Of a stretch of 64,000 nt of DNA, positions 46,205-55,439 are shown in pieces. The translations under genes and the position numbers were made by a program. Positions within the stretch are counted from its first letter, which is position 1. The number at the start of each line of letters is the position of its first letter. Origin of the DNA: Fretibacter rubidus (GTDB lineage: Bacteria > Pseudomonadota > Alphaproteobacteria > Caulobacterales > Maricaulaceae); the NCBI RefSeq assembly GCF_041429785.1, contig NZ_CP163423.1:1116001-1180000 (forward strand), written 5' to 3'. The notes beneath the pieces are model-generated. The model saw only the letters and a list, made by a program, of their open reading frames with translations, had not been told where the DNA came from and made no database searches.

Positions 46205-46329
46205 ATGGGGGGGGCGGGTCTGTTGAGGTTCGTTGTGGGGGCAAAGCGGACCTGAAACCGGTATCACAATAGATCCAAGCACATAAATCTGGATTAGGTC
46301 AAACAACCTAAATTGGAATTCAATTGTAT

Positions 46330-46363
46330 GTCTAATATATTTGACATGTTAAAAATATTAGAC
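46330..46363. promoter_or_regulatory. Dyad operator candidate of the membrane-protein/XRE pair
   Basis: GTCTAATAT (46330-46338) and ATATTAGAC (46355-46363) form a perfect 9-bp inverted repeat with a 16-base spacer, which contains a consensus TTGACA (46341-46346). The position, 33 bases upstream of the first gene, suits autoregulation by the XRE protein. Confidence 0.55.
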
Positions 46364-46395
46364 TACGCCTTATTTTGAAATTGCAGGGAGATCCA

Positions 46396-46860
46396 ATGAT
46401 GCAGGTTGAAGATAATAGAAGAGTGGTCAACTTTAGAGAAAAAATGGCGTGGGTGATGGTTGCAGGTTTACTCACAGCAAGTGGATTCTATTTTTATACC
46501 ATGTTCAATGTCTCTGCAGCTACGGAACAGGTTCCTAAACCCGCTGTTATCGCCCTAACTGTAATATTTGTCGTCATCTTGACTATTATTGCCATAGTTG
46601 GGGCCATCGTTGCGGCGCTTTCTAATCTGAGTGAAGCGAATGATTTACTGGATGAACGAGACAAGCTAATTTCTTTGCATAGCACACGCTGGGCCAGCGT
46701 CGTAACAAGCATCATTCTAATCATCACAATGCTGGCATACTTCTTTGATGCGAGATCGAGCGACATGTTACTCGGCGTTATGGCTGCTCTGATTATGGGG
46801 CATTTAGTGGACTATACCGCGCAAATTTACTTGTATCGTAGAAAGCCTTATAGTGGGTAA
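46396..46860 (+). CDS. Predicted four-helix membrane protein, XRE partner
   Basis: A 154 aa protein with about four membrane helices (roughly 18-40, 50-73, 101-117 and 122-145 from this start). The ATG at 46396 follows AGGGAG by 5 bases. Its end overlaps the next gene by 8 bases. The A+T-rich composition and the adjacent dyad suggest an acquired regulated pair. Membrane proteins coupled to small HTH regulators occur in many genomes, but this family I do not recognise. Confidence 0.65.
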   Translation: MMQVEDNRRVVNFREKMAWVMVAGLLTASGFYFYTMFNVSAATEQVPKPAVIALTVIFVVILTIIAIVGAIVAALSNLSEANDLLDERDKLISLHSTRWASVVTSIILIITMLAYFFDARSSDMLLGVMAALIMGHLVDYTAQIYLYRRKPYSG

Positions 46861-47077
46861 GCCACCCCCAATATCCAATAGAATTAGTGAGTTGCGAGCG
46901 GAGAATGGACAAATGAGTCAAGCCACTCTTGCAAAGGCGGTTGGTGTTTCAAGGCAAACGATTATTGCAATTGAAAAAGGACATTACTCACCTTCGCTGG
47001 AGAGCGCATTTCGTATCTCAAGAGTCTTCGGCGTGAACTTAGAAGATGTTTTTGGTTGGGATGAAATTAATAACTGA
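46853..47077 (+). CDS. XRE-family transcriptional regulator
   Basis: A 74 aa HTH_3 protein: MSQATLAKAVGVSRQTIIAIEKGHYSPSLESA spans the helix-turn-helix (about 22-52). It starts with GTG inside the preceding gene (8-base overlap), a strong sign of coupled translation. Small regulators of this type act as cytoplasmic repressors, and the nearby 9-bp dyad is the obvious candidate target. Confidence 0.85.
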   Translation: MGKPPPISNRISELRAENGQMSQATLAKAVGVSRQTIIAIEKGHYSPSLESAFRISRVFGVNLEDVFGWDEINN

Positions 47078-47348
47078 ATTCTCACACACATTCGTTCGGC
47101 AAGGTCTTTTTAAATGCTATCTGCCGTTCTGCTTACGTCCGCTATGAGGATTGTTCTACCCATAGCTGAGCGCTTAGATGAGGATGTTTCTATTAAACCA
47201 AACCCTAAGCGTCCCAAAATCACCTCAACTAAGACATTGACCTCACGCCCCCTGCCAGCGACTGCGTGCCGCTCCATCGCGCCTATACTGCCTTTTGCAC
47301 TGCTTGGCTTTATGCGCTAGCCTAACCCCATAATAACAGGGGACGTTA

Positions 47349-48932
47349 GTGGAAACGGTATTTTTAGAATCAGAGGCGTTATCGGCGCGCGGGCAGGCGC
47401 GTATTCGGCGTGATTTGTTGGGCGCGTTTTTGGAAGCGTGTAAAATCCACGGGGCGAGCCATGACATCCTCACCGATGGGGATGGTCGCGTTTTTCGCTA
47501 TGGGGAGCTTCGCCAAGCGGTCTTTGCCCTGTCTGCGCCACTGAAAAAGCACACAGAATCAGGCGAGACTATTGGTTATTTTTTGCCAACGGGGGCGGGG
47601 GCGGTCATTGCCCTTTTGACTATTCACGCGGCGGGCCGCACGCCAGCCATGTTGAACTTTACAGCGGGTCTTAAAAACTTAAAAGCAGCCGCCAAAACCG
47701 CCCCTTTTAAGACGGTTTTGACATCCCGCAAATTTATCGAGCTCGCAGGGCTATCTGATTTACTGACGGCATTAGCGGGCGATGTCACGGTTCTCTATTT
47801 GGAAGATTTAAAAGAGCAGATTGGCATTGGCGGTAAAATTCGTGCTGTGCTGGGGCCGATACTGCCAAGCGCGTTTATCCCCCGCCCATCCCCCGATGAT
47901 ACGGGTGTTATCCTGTTCACATCGGGCACAGAGGGAAATCCCAAGGGGGTCGTGCTGAGTCACGCCAATATCCTGGCCAATATTGAACAGATTGAACAAC
48001 ATGTGCGGCTGGATGATGGCGACATAATCTTTAATGCCCTGCCGACGTTTCATTGCTACGGCCTGACGGCGGGCACACTTTGGCCGATCTTTAGTGGCTA
48101 TGACGTCGTGCTTCACCCGTCGCCGTTACAAACCAAAGCCATCGCACAGCGCATATTTTCGTCCAAAGCGACGGTTTTGTTCGCAACCGATACTTTCCTG
48201 CAACATTACATGCGGGCTAGCAAAGAGGGCGGGCTAAACTCTCTGCGTATTGCGGTGTGCGGGGCAGAGCGCGTGCGCGAGGAAACCCGGAAAGCGGCGC
48301 AAGACCGCTTTAACATCGAGGTCTTAGAGGGCTACGGCGTGACAGAATGCGCGCCTGTTTTGGCGGCCAATCAACCCGGCGATATTCGCGCAGGCACCAT
48401 TGGTAAAATGCTGCCGGGTATTGAAAGCCGGATTGAACCTGTCGAAGGGTTGGATGATGCGGGGCGTCTTTGGGTACGGGGTCCGAACATTATGAAAGGC
48501 TATATTTCCCCTGATAAACCGGGGCAAATCATGCCGCCCGATGAAGGGTGGCACGATACGGGTGATGTGGTGTCTGTTGACCGGGAAGGCTATTACGTCA
48601 TTCGCGGGCGGATCAAACGCTTTGCCAAAATTGGGGGCGAAATGGTGTCTTTGACTGTGGTGGAAAATTGCGCTTCTGCGGTTTGGCCTGATTATCTTCA
48701 CGCCGCCGCCATTGTGCCCGACCCGAAAAAAGGCGAACGCATTGTTCTTTTGACAGAGCACCCCAAACCTGACCGCGCGGAATTACTGCGCTGGGCGCAA
48801 ACGCACGGCGTGGCCGAAATATCTGTGCCCAAAAAGATAATCTCTGTTGATGCTTTGCCAGTGCTAGGCACGGGGAAATTGGATTATGTCTCGGTCACCA
48901 CGATGGCCAAAACCGCATTAGGGGCGGGGTAG
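47349..48932 (+). CDS. AMP-binding acyl-CoA/acyl-ACP synthetase
   Basis: A 527 aa adenylate-forming ligase. The ATP-binding motif VILFTSGTEGNPKGV, the EGYGVTEC motif and DTGDVVSVDREGYYVIRGR are visible. The architecture matches the synthetase half of the bifunctional Aas (2-acyl-GPE acyltransferase/acyl-ACP synthetase) without the acyltransferase half, so it probably activates free fatty acids for reuse. The start is GTG with an AGGGGA Shine-Dalgarno. The exact acceptor (CoA or ACP) cannot be read from sequence. Confidence 0.85.
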   Translation: METVFLESEALSARGQARIRRDLLGAFLEACKIHGASHDILTDGDGRVFRYGELRQAVFALSAPLKKHTESGETIGYFLPTGAGAVIALLTIHAAGRTPAMLNFTAGLKNLKAAAKTAPFKTVLTSRKFIELAGLSDLLTALAGDVTVLYLEDLKEQIGIGGKIRAVLGPILPSAFIPRPSPDDTGVILFTSGTEGNPKGVVLSHANILANIEQIEQHVRLDDGDIIFNALPTFHCYGLTAGTLWPIFSGYDVVLHPSPLQTKAIAQRIFSSKATVLFATDTFLQHYMRASKEGGLNSLRIAVCGAERVREETRKAAQDRFNIEVLEGYGVTECAPVLAANQPGDIRAGTIGKMLPGIESRIEPVEGLDDAGRLWVRGPNIMKGYISPDKPGQIMPPDEGWHDTGDVVSVDREGYYVIRGRIKRFAKIGGEMVSLTVVENCASAVWPDYLHAAAIVPDPKKGERIVLLTEHPKPDRAELLRWAQTHGVAEISVPKKIISVDALPVLGTGKLDYVSVTTMAKTALGAG

Positions 48933-48940
48933 CCGGCGCT

Positions 48941-49537
48941 TTAGGCCCGGTGCCAGACCACGCGGTAGCCTGTTTTATCCTCAGCCGGGGTTCCGTCGCT
49001 ATTGATCAGTCGGGATTGATAGACATAAAATCCAGCCAGATTAAACGATAGCCGTTCAACGCCTTTGCGTGATTTATTTAGCGTAATGATCTGCTGATCA
49101 CCAGCGGTGCAGCGAAACACTTCGACGATAAATTGCGGCTGGCAGCGAACAATCCGCAGTTCAATCGATTTGCCTTCAGGGATAACGTAATGCGCTGCCA
49201 ATCCTTTACCGCGGCGGATATAGGCTTGGTCGCGTGTAAAACTATCTAAGACTTTGTCGACCACACCCATGGAGTTTTCCTCCATTTGATTGGCGGCGCT
49301 ATTGCTTTGGCTTGACCATAAAATCTGTTTTGGACTGACATAAGCTGTCAGATAATGCATGGCTGTGTACATGGTGAACAAGCCGATTAAAATCGAAAGG
49401 GCAGAGCCAAAGATCCATCTATAATTTAAGGTGAATATCTTGCCGTCTTCCATCAACCTTAATGTGTTGGACGAAAACTGATTCTTCTCAAATTTATTTT
49501 TATGCGCAAGTCTTCTACTTAACATGCCCATAGTCAC
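48941..49537 (-). CDS. Hypothetical membrane-anchored protein
   Basis: A 198 aa protein with one N-terminal membrane helix (about residues 41-62) and a periplasmic domain of mixed strands with two Cys (about 131 and 140) and a basic, Arg-containing C-terminus ending YRVVWHRA. No family recognised. It is convergent with the acyl-CoA synthetase gene. Confidence 0.6.
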   Translation of the reverse strand: MTMGMLSRRLAHKNKFEKNQFSSNTLRLMEDGKIFTLNYRWIFGSALSILIGLFTMYTAMHYLTAYVSPKQILWSSQSNSAANQMEENSMGVVDKVLDSFTRDQAYIRRGKGLAAHYVIPEGKSIELRIVRCQPQFIVEVFRCTAGDQQIITLNKSRKGVERLSFNLAGFYVYQSRLINSDGTPAEDKTGYRVVWHRA

Positions 49538-49657
49538 GCCCCACTGCTACTACTTCGATGATGAATCATAGCAAAAACAGATTTATGGGGCGTTAAATTA
49601 CGGTTAAGGCGATTTTAAGCATGTTTATCGGGACACTCAGCACCCCGCATAGGCGGG

Positions 49658-49990
49658 TTATGCAGCGTCGAGTTTAATGCCTTTTTCGACCATGTGATCG
49701 CGCAACTCGCCGCTCTCAAACATCTCTTTGACGATGTCACATCCACCAATAAATTCGCCTTTTACAAAGACTTGCGGGATGGTTGGCCAATTGTTGTAAT
49801 CCTTAATGCCTTGACGGATTTCCGGATCGTCCAGCACATTCACCGCGCCGTAATCCGCGCCGATATAATCAAGGATTTGAACAACAGTAGAGGAAAAACC
49901 GCATTGCGGAAAGGTCGGTGTGCCCTTCATAAACAGCACAATGTCATTCTCTGATGTAACTTTTTTAATACGGTCAAATACGGCGCTCAT
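49658..49990 (-). CDS. grxD: Monothiol glutaredoxin (Grx4/GrxD type)
   Basis: A 110 aa monothiol glutaredoxin with the CGFS motif in [13 protein letters not shown], which binds [2Fe-2S] with glutathione and partners with BolA proteins. The start 49990 has an AAGAGGT Shine-Dalgarno. In most alphaproteobacteria grxD sits next to bolA and purL, but here bolA is at 11949-12191. Confidence 0.95.
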   Translation of the reverse strand: MSAVFDRIKKVTSENDIVLFMKGTPTFPQCGFSSTVVQILDYIGADYGAVNVLDDPEIRQGIKDYNNWPTIPQVFVKGEFIGGCDIVKEMFESGELRDHMVEKGIKLDAA

Positions 49991-50183
49991 GGGATACCTC
50001 TTATATGGCGGATTGCGCATTAATTGGGGGCTCGCCTTGTATTTTGCAAGGGCAAAGAACGCTTTGATTACTAACGGCTTTGAGTTTTATATGCCTTTCG
50101 CGCAGTAAGATGGTTAATCTAAGGTTAAGGTGGGGTCATGTTTAAGGGTTTCATAAGTTAACTAAATAATCTGGGACAGAAAA

Positions 50184-50894
50184 ATGAAAACAACTTTACA
50201 GTATTTAGCGCTTGGTGTTGCTGCTTTGGCGCTAACGGCGTGTTCGACGACATCATCTCTCGGCGGTAAAATGGCAAAGGACGCTATGAAAGACGGCATG
50301 ACCACAATGGTCTCGAAATTGCCAATGGCCCCCATTGGCGGTGTTGTATGCCCCCCTGAGGAGATTGTCTCTGAACCTGTGCGTGAAATGCAGTGTTGGG
50401 ATGGGTCTATTGTAACGGATGTCGCCCAATGCCCAACGCGCGAAACATTCACATGTTCAGACGGAACCTTGGTTTATGATCAAAACGAATGTCGCGCGAC
50501 ACGATCAGACGTGACCCTCGGCGAGCTATGTGGTCAGGAATATCGCCAAGAAATCATCTATTATGAATTCGACAAAGGCCAATCTGCTGAAACGCAAAAC
50601 ACGATCAACCGTATTTTAGACATCGGTCAATTCTGTAATGTTGAAAACATCCGCGTTGTAGGCCACACGGACCGTTCTGGTTCTGCAAGCTATAATTTGC
50701 GTTTATCAGAGCGGCGCGCCAAAGACGCGATGGACGAGCTTGTGCGCCAAGGCGTGAACCGGGCCGTAGTGACCTCCAGCGGTATGGGTGAAACTCAACC
50801 CTTCATCCCAACTGAGGACGGCGTGAAAGAGCAATTAAACCGCCGCACAGAAGTGCTGATTAAGTTGTCTCAAACGGGCGGCGTTATCAACTAA
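50184..50894 (+). CDS. OmpA family lipoprotein
   Basis: A 236 aa outer-membrane lipoprotein with lipobox LTAC (Cys at residue 20), a short Cys-containing linker (about 35-110), and a C-terminal OmpA domain: YYEFDKGQSAET, GHTDRSGSASYNLRLSERRA. The domain binds peptidoglycan. It resembles Pal-like or other OmpA lipoproteins but lacks a tol-pal neighbourhood, so its exact role is open. Confidence 0.88.
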   Translation: MKTTLQYLALGVAALALTACSTTSSLGGKMAKDAMKDGMTTMVSKLPMAPIGGVVCPPEEIVSEPVREMQCWDGSIVTDVAQCPTRETFTCSDGTLVYDQNECRATRSDVTLGELCGQEYRQEIIYYEFDKGQSAETQNTINRILDIGQFCNVENIRVVGHTDRSGSASYNLRLSERRAKDAMDELVRQGVNRAVVTSSGMGETQPFIPTEDGVKEQLNRRTEVLIKLSQTGGVIN

Positions 50895-50917
50895 GCGGCC
50901 GCGCAAAGATTGAATTG

Positions 50918-50946
50918 AAATCGCCTGTCCTCTGGATGGGCGATTT
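50918..50946. terminator. Bidirectional terminator between the OmpA gene and the RHH gene
   Basis: aaatcgcc (50918-50925) pairs with ggcgattt (50939-50946) around a 13-base loop, with A's before and T's after. It lies between two converging genes and could end both. Confidence 0.55.
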
Positions 50947-50963
50947 TCATAGGCTCGCTGAAT

Positions 50964-51227
50964 TCACTGAACATTTGGCAATTGATTTTGCACCTGCCGC
51001 AGCGCCCACACCCGTAAATAAGCGGCCAAGCCCAGCGAGCTTTTGGCGGCGATGCGGCCATCATCAATAGTGGCCAGCAGGCTTGCTAGCGACATATCTT
51101 GGTCTCGCGCATAGTCATCAATAACGGCCCAAAATGGGGTCTCAAGCGCAACCGATGTGCGGTGACCATAAAGGCTCAGCGAGCGTTTTTCGCGTTTGAT
51201 GTCGTCGGATTGAGGCGGCGTGACCAT
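50964..51227 (-). CDS. Ribbon-helix-helix domain protein
   Basis: An 87 aa protein with an RHH-type core: KRSLSLYGHRTSVALETPFWAVIDDYARDQDMSLASLLATID, split into a strand and two helices. It resembles a family (RHH_4-like) found next to fumC and DUF4169 in alphaproteobacteria, with unknown function. The start at 51227 is the first ATG after the DUF4169 stop (about 8 bases). Probably cotranscribed with fumC and DUF4169. Confidence 0.75.
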   Translation of the reverse strand: MVTPPQSDDIKREKRSLSLYGHRTSVALETPFWAVIDDYARDQDMSLASLLATIDDGRIAAKSSLGLAAYLRVWALRQVQNQLPNVQ

Positions 51228-51234
51228 GTCGCGT

Positions 51235-51462
51235 TTAAACGGTATCGTCTTTATCGCCCTTTTTAGGGGCATCAGTTGCGGGCTCTTCAATTTTATGCGC
51301 GTCGAGCTTGGCTTGTAGCTTTTCAGCCATAGCCTTTTTCAGCTCCTTGGCGGATTTTTTCTGTCCAAAGCGCGCGCGGTTCGCCGCCGCCGTTTTCTCG
51401 CGCGATTGCCGCGCGAGGGACTTTTTGGCCTTGCCGAATTTTATGACGTTGTCACCGGGCAT
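51235..51462 (-). CDS. DUF4169 protein
   Basis: A 75 aa protein, extremely basic (MPGDNVIKFGKAKKSLARQSREKTAAANR... then a KKSAKELKKAMAEKLQAK helix). This matches the DUF4169 family of small basic proteins that follow fumC in alphaproteobacteria; role unknown. It begins 4 bases after fumC. Confidence 0.8.
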   Translation of the reverse strand: MPGDNVIKFGKAKKSLARQSREKTAAANRARFGQKKSAKELKKAMAEKLQAKLDAHKIEEPATDAPKKGDKDDTV

Positions 51463-51466
51463 GGAT

Positions 51467-52858
51467 TTACCGCGGCTTTATCATCAGTTCTGGGCGCACG
51501 ACTTTATCGAACTCTTTTTCCGTGACAAAGCCAAGGCGCACGGCTTCTTCGCGTAAGGTTGTGCCGCGTTTATGCGCCGTTTTGGCGACTTTGGTCGCAT
51601 TATCATAGCCAATTGTCGGTGCCAGTGCGGTCACAAGCATCAGAGAGCGACCAAGCAATTCGGCGATATTGTCCTCATTGGCTTTAATCCCCACCACGCA
51701 TTTATCCGTAAATGACATGCAGGCATCAGAGAGCAGCTTTATCGATTGCAGCATATTATAGGCCATAACGGGTTTATAGACGTTTAGCTCAAAATGGCCT
51801 TGGCTGCCCGCGATGGACATGGTGGCGTTATTGCCCATGACCTGCGTGCAGACCATGGTGATAGCTTCGCACTGCGTCGGGTTAACTTTACCGGGCATGA
51901 TGGAACTGCCGGGCTCATTTTCAGGCAAGGACAATTCGCCAAGGCCAGAGCGCGGGCCAGAGCCTAGAAAGCGAATATCATTGGCGATTTTCATCAATGA
52001 CACTGCGACCGTATTGATCGCACCGTGAGCCGAGACAAAGGCATCATGGGCGGCTAGCGCCTCGAATTTATTCGGGGCCGTTTTAAAAGGCAGCTTGGTA
52101 TAGGCCGCGACTTCGGCGGCAAAATCTTTGGCAAAACCGGGTTTCGCGTTCAGCCCCGTGCCAACCGCTGTGCCGCCTTGGGCGAGAGGGTAAAGCTCTT
52201 TCAGGCCGCGCTCGACCCGCTTAATACCGTTATCCATCTGCGCGACATAGCCCGAAAACTCTTGGCCCAGCGTCAACGGCGTCGCGTCTTGCGTATGGGT
52301 GCGACCAATCTTGATAATCTTTTTAAACTCGCCCGATTTGTCATTCAGCGCATTGCGCAGATATTGTAGCGCAGGCAAAAGCGAGTGGTGAATTTCCTCT
52401 GCGGCTGCGATATGCATGGCAGTCGGGAAAGTGTCATTAGAGGATTGGCTACGATTGACATGGTCATTAGGGTGGACAGGGTCTTTGGAACCAATCTCGC
52501 CGCCCATTATTTCAATCGCGCGGTTTGATATAACTTCATTGCTATTCATATTGGACTGCGTGCCCGACCCTGTCTGCCAAATCGACAGTGGGAAGTGATC
52601 GTCCAGTTTGCCTTCCGCGACTTCGGACGCGGCCTTCACAATGGCTTTGCAACGTTTCGCGTCTAGGTTCTTCGCCGATTTATTCGCGAGCGCGGCGGAA
52701 CGTTTAATAATCCCCAGCGCACGGATCATGGACGGCGGCATGGTTTCAATCCCGATTGGAAAGTTAATCAGCGACCGCGCCGTCTGCGCGCCGTAATATC
52801 GATCAGACGGGACCTTCAGGGGGCCAAAGCTATCGGTTTCTATACGTGTTTTTGTCAT
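51467..52858 (-). CDS. fumC: Fumarate hydratase class II
   Basis: TCA-cycle enzyme interconverting fumarate and malate, 463 aa. The signature [16 protein letters not shown] and the segments [13 protein letters not shown] and [20 protein letters not shown] are clear. The start 52858 ([12 protein letters not shown]) has a GAGGAT Shine-Dalgarno; an in-frame start 30 bases earlier is unnecessary. First gene of fumC-DUF4169-RHH. It lies near the isocitrate dehydrogenases but is not linked to them. Confidence 0.96.
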   Translation of the reverse strand: MTKTRIETDSFGPLKVPSDRYYGAQTARSLINFPIGIETMPPSMIRALGIIKRSAALANKSAKNLDAKRCKAIVKAASEVAEGKLDDHFPLSIWQTGSGTQSNMNSNEVISNRAIEIMGGEIGSKDPVHPNDHVNRSQSSNDTFPTAMHIAAAEEIHHSLLPALQYLRNALNDKSGEFKKIIKIGRTHTQDATPLTLGQEFSGYVAQMDNGIKRVERGLKELYPLAQGGTAVGTGLNAKPGFAKDFAAEVAAYTKLPFKTAPNKFEALAAHDAFVSAHGAINTVAVSLMKIANDIRFLGSGPRSGLGELSLPENEPGSSIMPGKVNPTQCEAITMVCTQVMGNNATMSIAGSQGHFELNVYKPVMAYNMLQSIKLLSDACMSFTDKCVVGIKANEDNIAELLGRSLMLVTALAPTIGYDNATKVAKTAHKRGTTLREEAVRLGFVTEKEFDKVVRPELMIKPR

Positions 52859-52955
52859 GGTATCCTCGCGGGCAATAGATGTAGCCACTGCATAAATCAG
52901 CGCGCAGGAATCTCAAGGGTAAAGTCTGTTGGGGAAGGGCATCAAAAAGCCAACC

Positions 52956-53050
52956 GTCATCACCGACCTTGTGTCGGTGATCCATGTATTATTATTGCGT
53001 CTAGGGGAGAGCTTTGCGGATGGATACCTGAGACAGGCTCGGGCAGGACG
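52956..53050. repeat. Family B palindromic element, full copy (95 bp)
   Basis: Left arm gtcatcaccgaccttgtgtcggtgatccatg, right arm ending gagacaggctcgggcaggac. It lies between sspB and fumC. Confidence 0.75.
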
Positions 53051-53086
53051 CACTATTAAGCGTTGGTTTTACTACGCACCATCACC

Positions 53087-53119
53087 GCATCGATACACGA
53101 GACAGGCTCGGTCATGACG
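53087..53119. repeat. Family B palindromic element, partial
   Basis: Retains the arm end with cgagacaggctcggtcatgac, directly after a full copy. Confidence 0.6.
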
Positions 53120-53139
53120 TTACTATACTATAAATCTGC

Positions 53140-53706
53140 CTATTTCTTCCGAAAGGCATCTAGGCTGACGACTTTTTCGCCGCCGCCGCCGTCACCACCA
53201 CCGTCTGGACCGTCGTCATCTGGCGTATCCGTATCTTTGGGATTAGCTTTAGCTTTTGCCGCTGTCTTTGGCTTGGCTTTGGCTGCGGGTTTGACGTCCG
53301 CTTTGGGCTGGAGTTTTGCCAGTGTTGGCGGGGCGGGTTCCATTTCCGCGGGCGGGTCAAATTGCAGGGCAAAGCTGACCGATGGGTCGTGGAACCGCGT
53401 CACCGCTGTATAGGGGACTTTCAAATATTTCGGAACGCCGCCAAATTTCAGTGTGACCTCGAACTCTTCAGGATAAGCGTTAAGATCCCAATATTGATGT
53501 TCGAGCACAATAGTAATCTCTTCGGGGTATTTCTTGGCGAGGCTTTCGTCGATTTCGACACCAGGGTAACGGGTTAGGAAAGTGATGTAGAAGTGATGCG
53601 TCCCGGGCAGGCCGTCTTCGCGGATCACGCGGCGGATGGCATCGCGCACGACCCCGCGCAGGGCGAGTTGTGTCATTTGTTCGTAATTCATCAAATCTTG
53701 GCTCAT
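53140..53706 (-). CDS. sspB: Alpha-type SspB, ClpXP adaptor
   Basis: Delivers ssrA-tagged and other substrates to ClpXP. The 188 aa protein starts MSQDLMNYEQMTQLALRGVV and has the substrate-binding core GLPGTHHFYITFLTRYPGV. It continues into a linker rich in Ala/Lys/Pro and Gly/Asp, and ends with the ClpX-binding tail VVSLDAFRKK, a conserved alphaproteobacterial XB motif. The gene stands alone between two repeats and aat. Confidence 0.92.
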   Translation of the reverse strand: MSQDLMNYEQMTQLALRGVVRDAIRRVIREDGLPGTHHFYITFLTRYPGVEIDESLAKKYPEEITIVLEHQYWDLNAYPEEFEVTLKFGGVPKYLKVPYTAVTRFHDPSVSFALQFDPPAEMEPAPPTLAKLQPKADVKPAAKAKPKTAAKAKANPKDTDTPDDDGPDGGGDGGGGEKVVSLDAFRKK

Positions 53707-53851
53707 ATGGATAGAGTAAAACACTGACGCCGTGGGTCAACCGCTGTTTAACGGGTGAAGGCCGATTTATCTGCGGTATGATGACCTGTCTGTGTCCGAT
53801 GAGGCGAACTTCTTCGTTGATTAAGGGCGGCGCCTCGCGTTACGAACGGCC

Positions 53852-54463
53852 ATGACCCAATTTGGCCTCTCTGACATTCTTGACCTTTACACCAAAGGGC
53901 AGTTTCCTATGGCGGAAACGCGCGAGTCAGACGGGTTTATGATTGTTGAACCTGACATGCGCGGGATTATTCCGCTGGATGGGCTGCATATTTCGCGGTC
54001 TTTAAAAAAGGCGATGGCGAGGGGCGATTATCACGTCACAATCAATCACTGTTTTTCACGCGTGATGGAGTATTGCGCTGCGCCCCGCGTTGGGCATCCA
54101 GAGACATGGATAAGCGAAAGCCTACAAATGGTTTATGAGCATTTTCACGAGGCAGGTTTCGCGCATAGCTTGGAAATATGGGACAGCCCGCATTGCGATG
54201 CAGACGGGCTGGTCGGGGGGCTATACGGTATCGCGCTAGGCGGCGCGTTTTTTGGCGAAAGTATGTTTTCAGTCAAGCCCAACGGCAGTAAAATCGCGTT
54301 GGTGTATCTGGTAGAGCGGTTGAATAAAAACGGCTTTGTGCTGCTGGATACGCAGTATCTGACCGATCATTTGGAAAGCATGGGCGGGGTGGAAATTAGC
54401 CAAGAAGACTATCTGAAAATCCTTAAACCTGCGCTGCAAGTCAAAGCCAGTTTTAGCGCTTAA
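53852..54463 (+). CDS. aat: Leucyl/phenylalanyl-tRNA-protein transferase
   Basis: Adds Leu or Phe to N-terminal Lys/Arg of proteins, directing them to ClpAP by the N-end rule. The 203 aa protein shows GIALGGAFFGESMFS and LVYLVERLNKNGFVLLDTQYL, typical of the family. The WWSP-type motif of the E. coli enzyme near residue 40 is replaced by MIVEPDMRGIIPLDG, as in many alphaproteobacteria. It is divergent from sspB, with 145 bases between, and convergent with DUF2155. Confidence 0.9.
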   Translation: MTQFGLSDILDLYTKGQFPMAETRESDGFMIVEPDMRGIIPLDGLHISRSLKKAMARGDYHVTINHCFSRVMEYCAAPRVGHPETWISESLQMVYEHFHEAGFAHSLEIWDSPHCDADGLVGGLYGIALGGAFFGESMFSVKPNGSKIALVYLVERLNKNGFVLLDTQYLTDHLESMGGVEISQEDYLKILKPALQVKASFSA

Positions 54464-54873
54464 AACTCGTCGTCTGTCTCAGAGGCGGCTTTGGTCTTAC
54501 ACTCAAGCACCCAGATGTCATAAACACCGTGGTCCAACGCTGACAGGGCAGGGTTAGAGCCCATCATCCAGCCAGAGAACACTTTCTCAGGCTCGCTGAC
54601 TTCGCCTTTACCGTCGAGTTTCGCGTCAAAGATTTGCAAAAATACATAGGTTTCTGGAATATCCTCTGGCGGGCGTTTCTCGCAATGTTTCACGTCCACG
54701 CGCAGTGAGCCGTAATCCAAGCTATCGCCCACGGGCACTGTGAAATCTTGGGTCTTGGCGGTCACTTTATCTAGCGCGCGTAGCACCACCGCTTCGCCCA
54801 TCAAATTATTGGCAGACGCCGCAGGGATTAGCGCTAACAACGCAAGCGCGGATATAACAGAGGCAAAGCGCAT
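54460..54873 (-). CDS. DUF2155 protein
   Basis: A 137 aa secreted protein with signal peptide (MRFASVISALALLALIPAASA) and the DUF2155 pattern GSLRVDVKHCEKRPPEDIPET and VFSGWMMGSNPALSALDHGVYDIWVLEC. The Cys pair may form a disulfide. Its ATG shares one base with the stop of the NDUFA12 gene (TAATG), so they are coupled, the usual alphaproteobacterial arrangement. Function unknown; its 3' end overlaps aat by 4 bases. Confidence 0.85.
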   Translation of the reverse strand: MRFASVISALALLALIPAASANNLMGEAVVLRALDKVTAKTQDFTVPVGDSLDYGSLRVDVKHCEKRPPEDIPETYVFLQIFDAKLDGKGEVSEPEKVFSGWMMGSNPALSALDHGVYDIWVLECKTKAASETDDEF

Positions 54874-55274
54874 TAAGCGTCCGGCGTCCAAGCGTCATAA
54901 TCCGCCGCGACGTCGGCGCGTTTACCGCCGCGGTCAAGGCTGCCTTTGGGTTTATAGGCGTGGATTGTGCCCGTCATATTCGGGCGGTGCGGCAGTTCCC
55001 AGCTTTGAGTCTTCAGCGGTTCTTCGGATGGGGGTGTGTCATACATATGATGCATCCAACCATGCCATTCGGGCGGCACACGCGACGCATCAGCATAGCC
55101 CGTATATTTCACCCAACGGCGTTTGCGGCCATCATAGCCGTCGCCCTTTTCCTCAAAGTAGCTATTGCCGTAGTCATCTTCGCCGACCTTCACGCCCTTG
55201 CGGCCAATCTGAAGTAAAGTGCCCAGCGTTGCGCCGTCCCACCATGCAAATAGACGTTTGATAAATTTAGCCAT
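54873..55274 (-). CDS. NDUFA12-family complex I accessory subunit
   Basis: A 133 aa homologue of the mitochondrial complex I subunit NDUFA12, with WWDGATLGTLLQIGRKG and the C-terminal WLPYTADAPP-like segment here represented by EEPLKTQSWELPHRPNMTGT. It associates with the peripheral arm of complex I in alphaproteobacteria. nuo genes are elsewhere. It is coupled to the DUF2155 gene. Confidence 0.85.
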   Translation of the reverse strand: MAKFIKRLFAWWDGATLGTLLQIGRKGVKVGEDDYGNSYFEEKGDGYDGRKRRWVKYTGYADASRVPPEWHGWMHHMYDTPPSEEPLKTQSWELPHRPNMTGTIHAYKPKGSLDRGGKRADVAADYDAWTPDA

Positions 55275-55439
55275 ATAGTACCTCAGACCAACTGGGTCTT
55301 TCTGTGCTTTGCAATAAAGCGCTTCAGCGTCACAGTAAAGGCGTCATGTGGTGAAATTACGGCGTTAACTGTCGTCATTATGGCCCTAATTTGGCATAGG
55401 ATTTGCAAATGCAGACCATCAATTCCTAAGAGCCCCATT

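Noticed and set aside
47114-47320. Open frame of 68 codons between the XRE gene and the acyl-CoA synthetase
   Set aside because: No Shine-Dalgarno or coding-like composition; considered chance.
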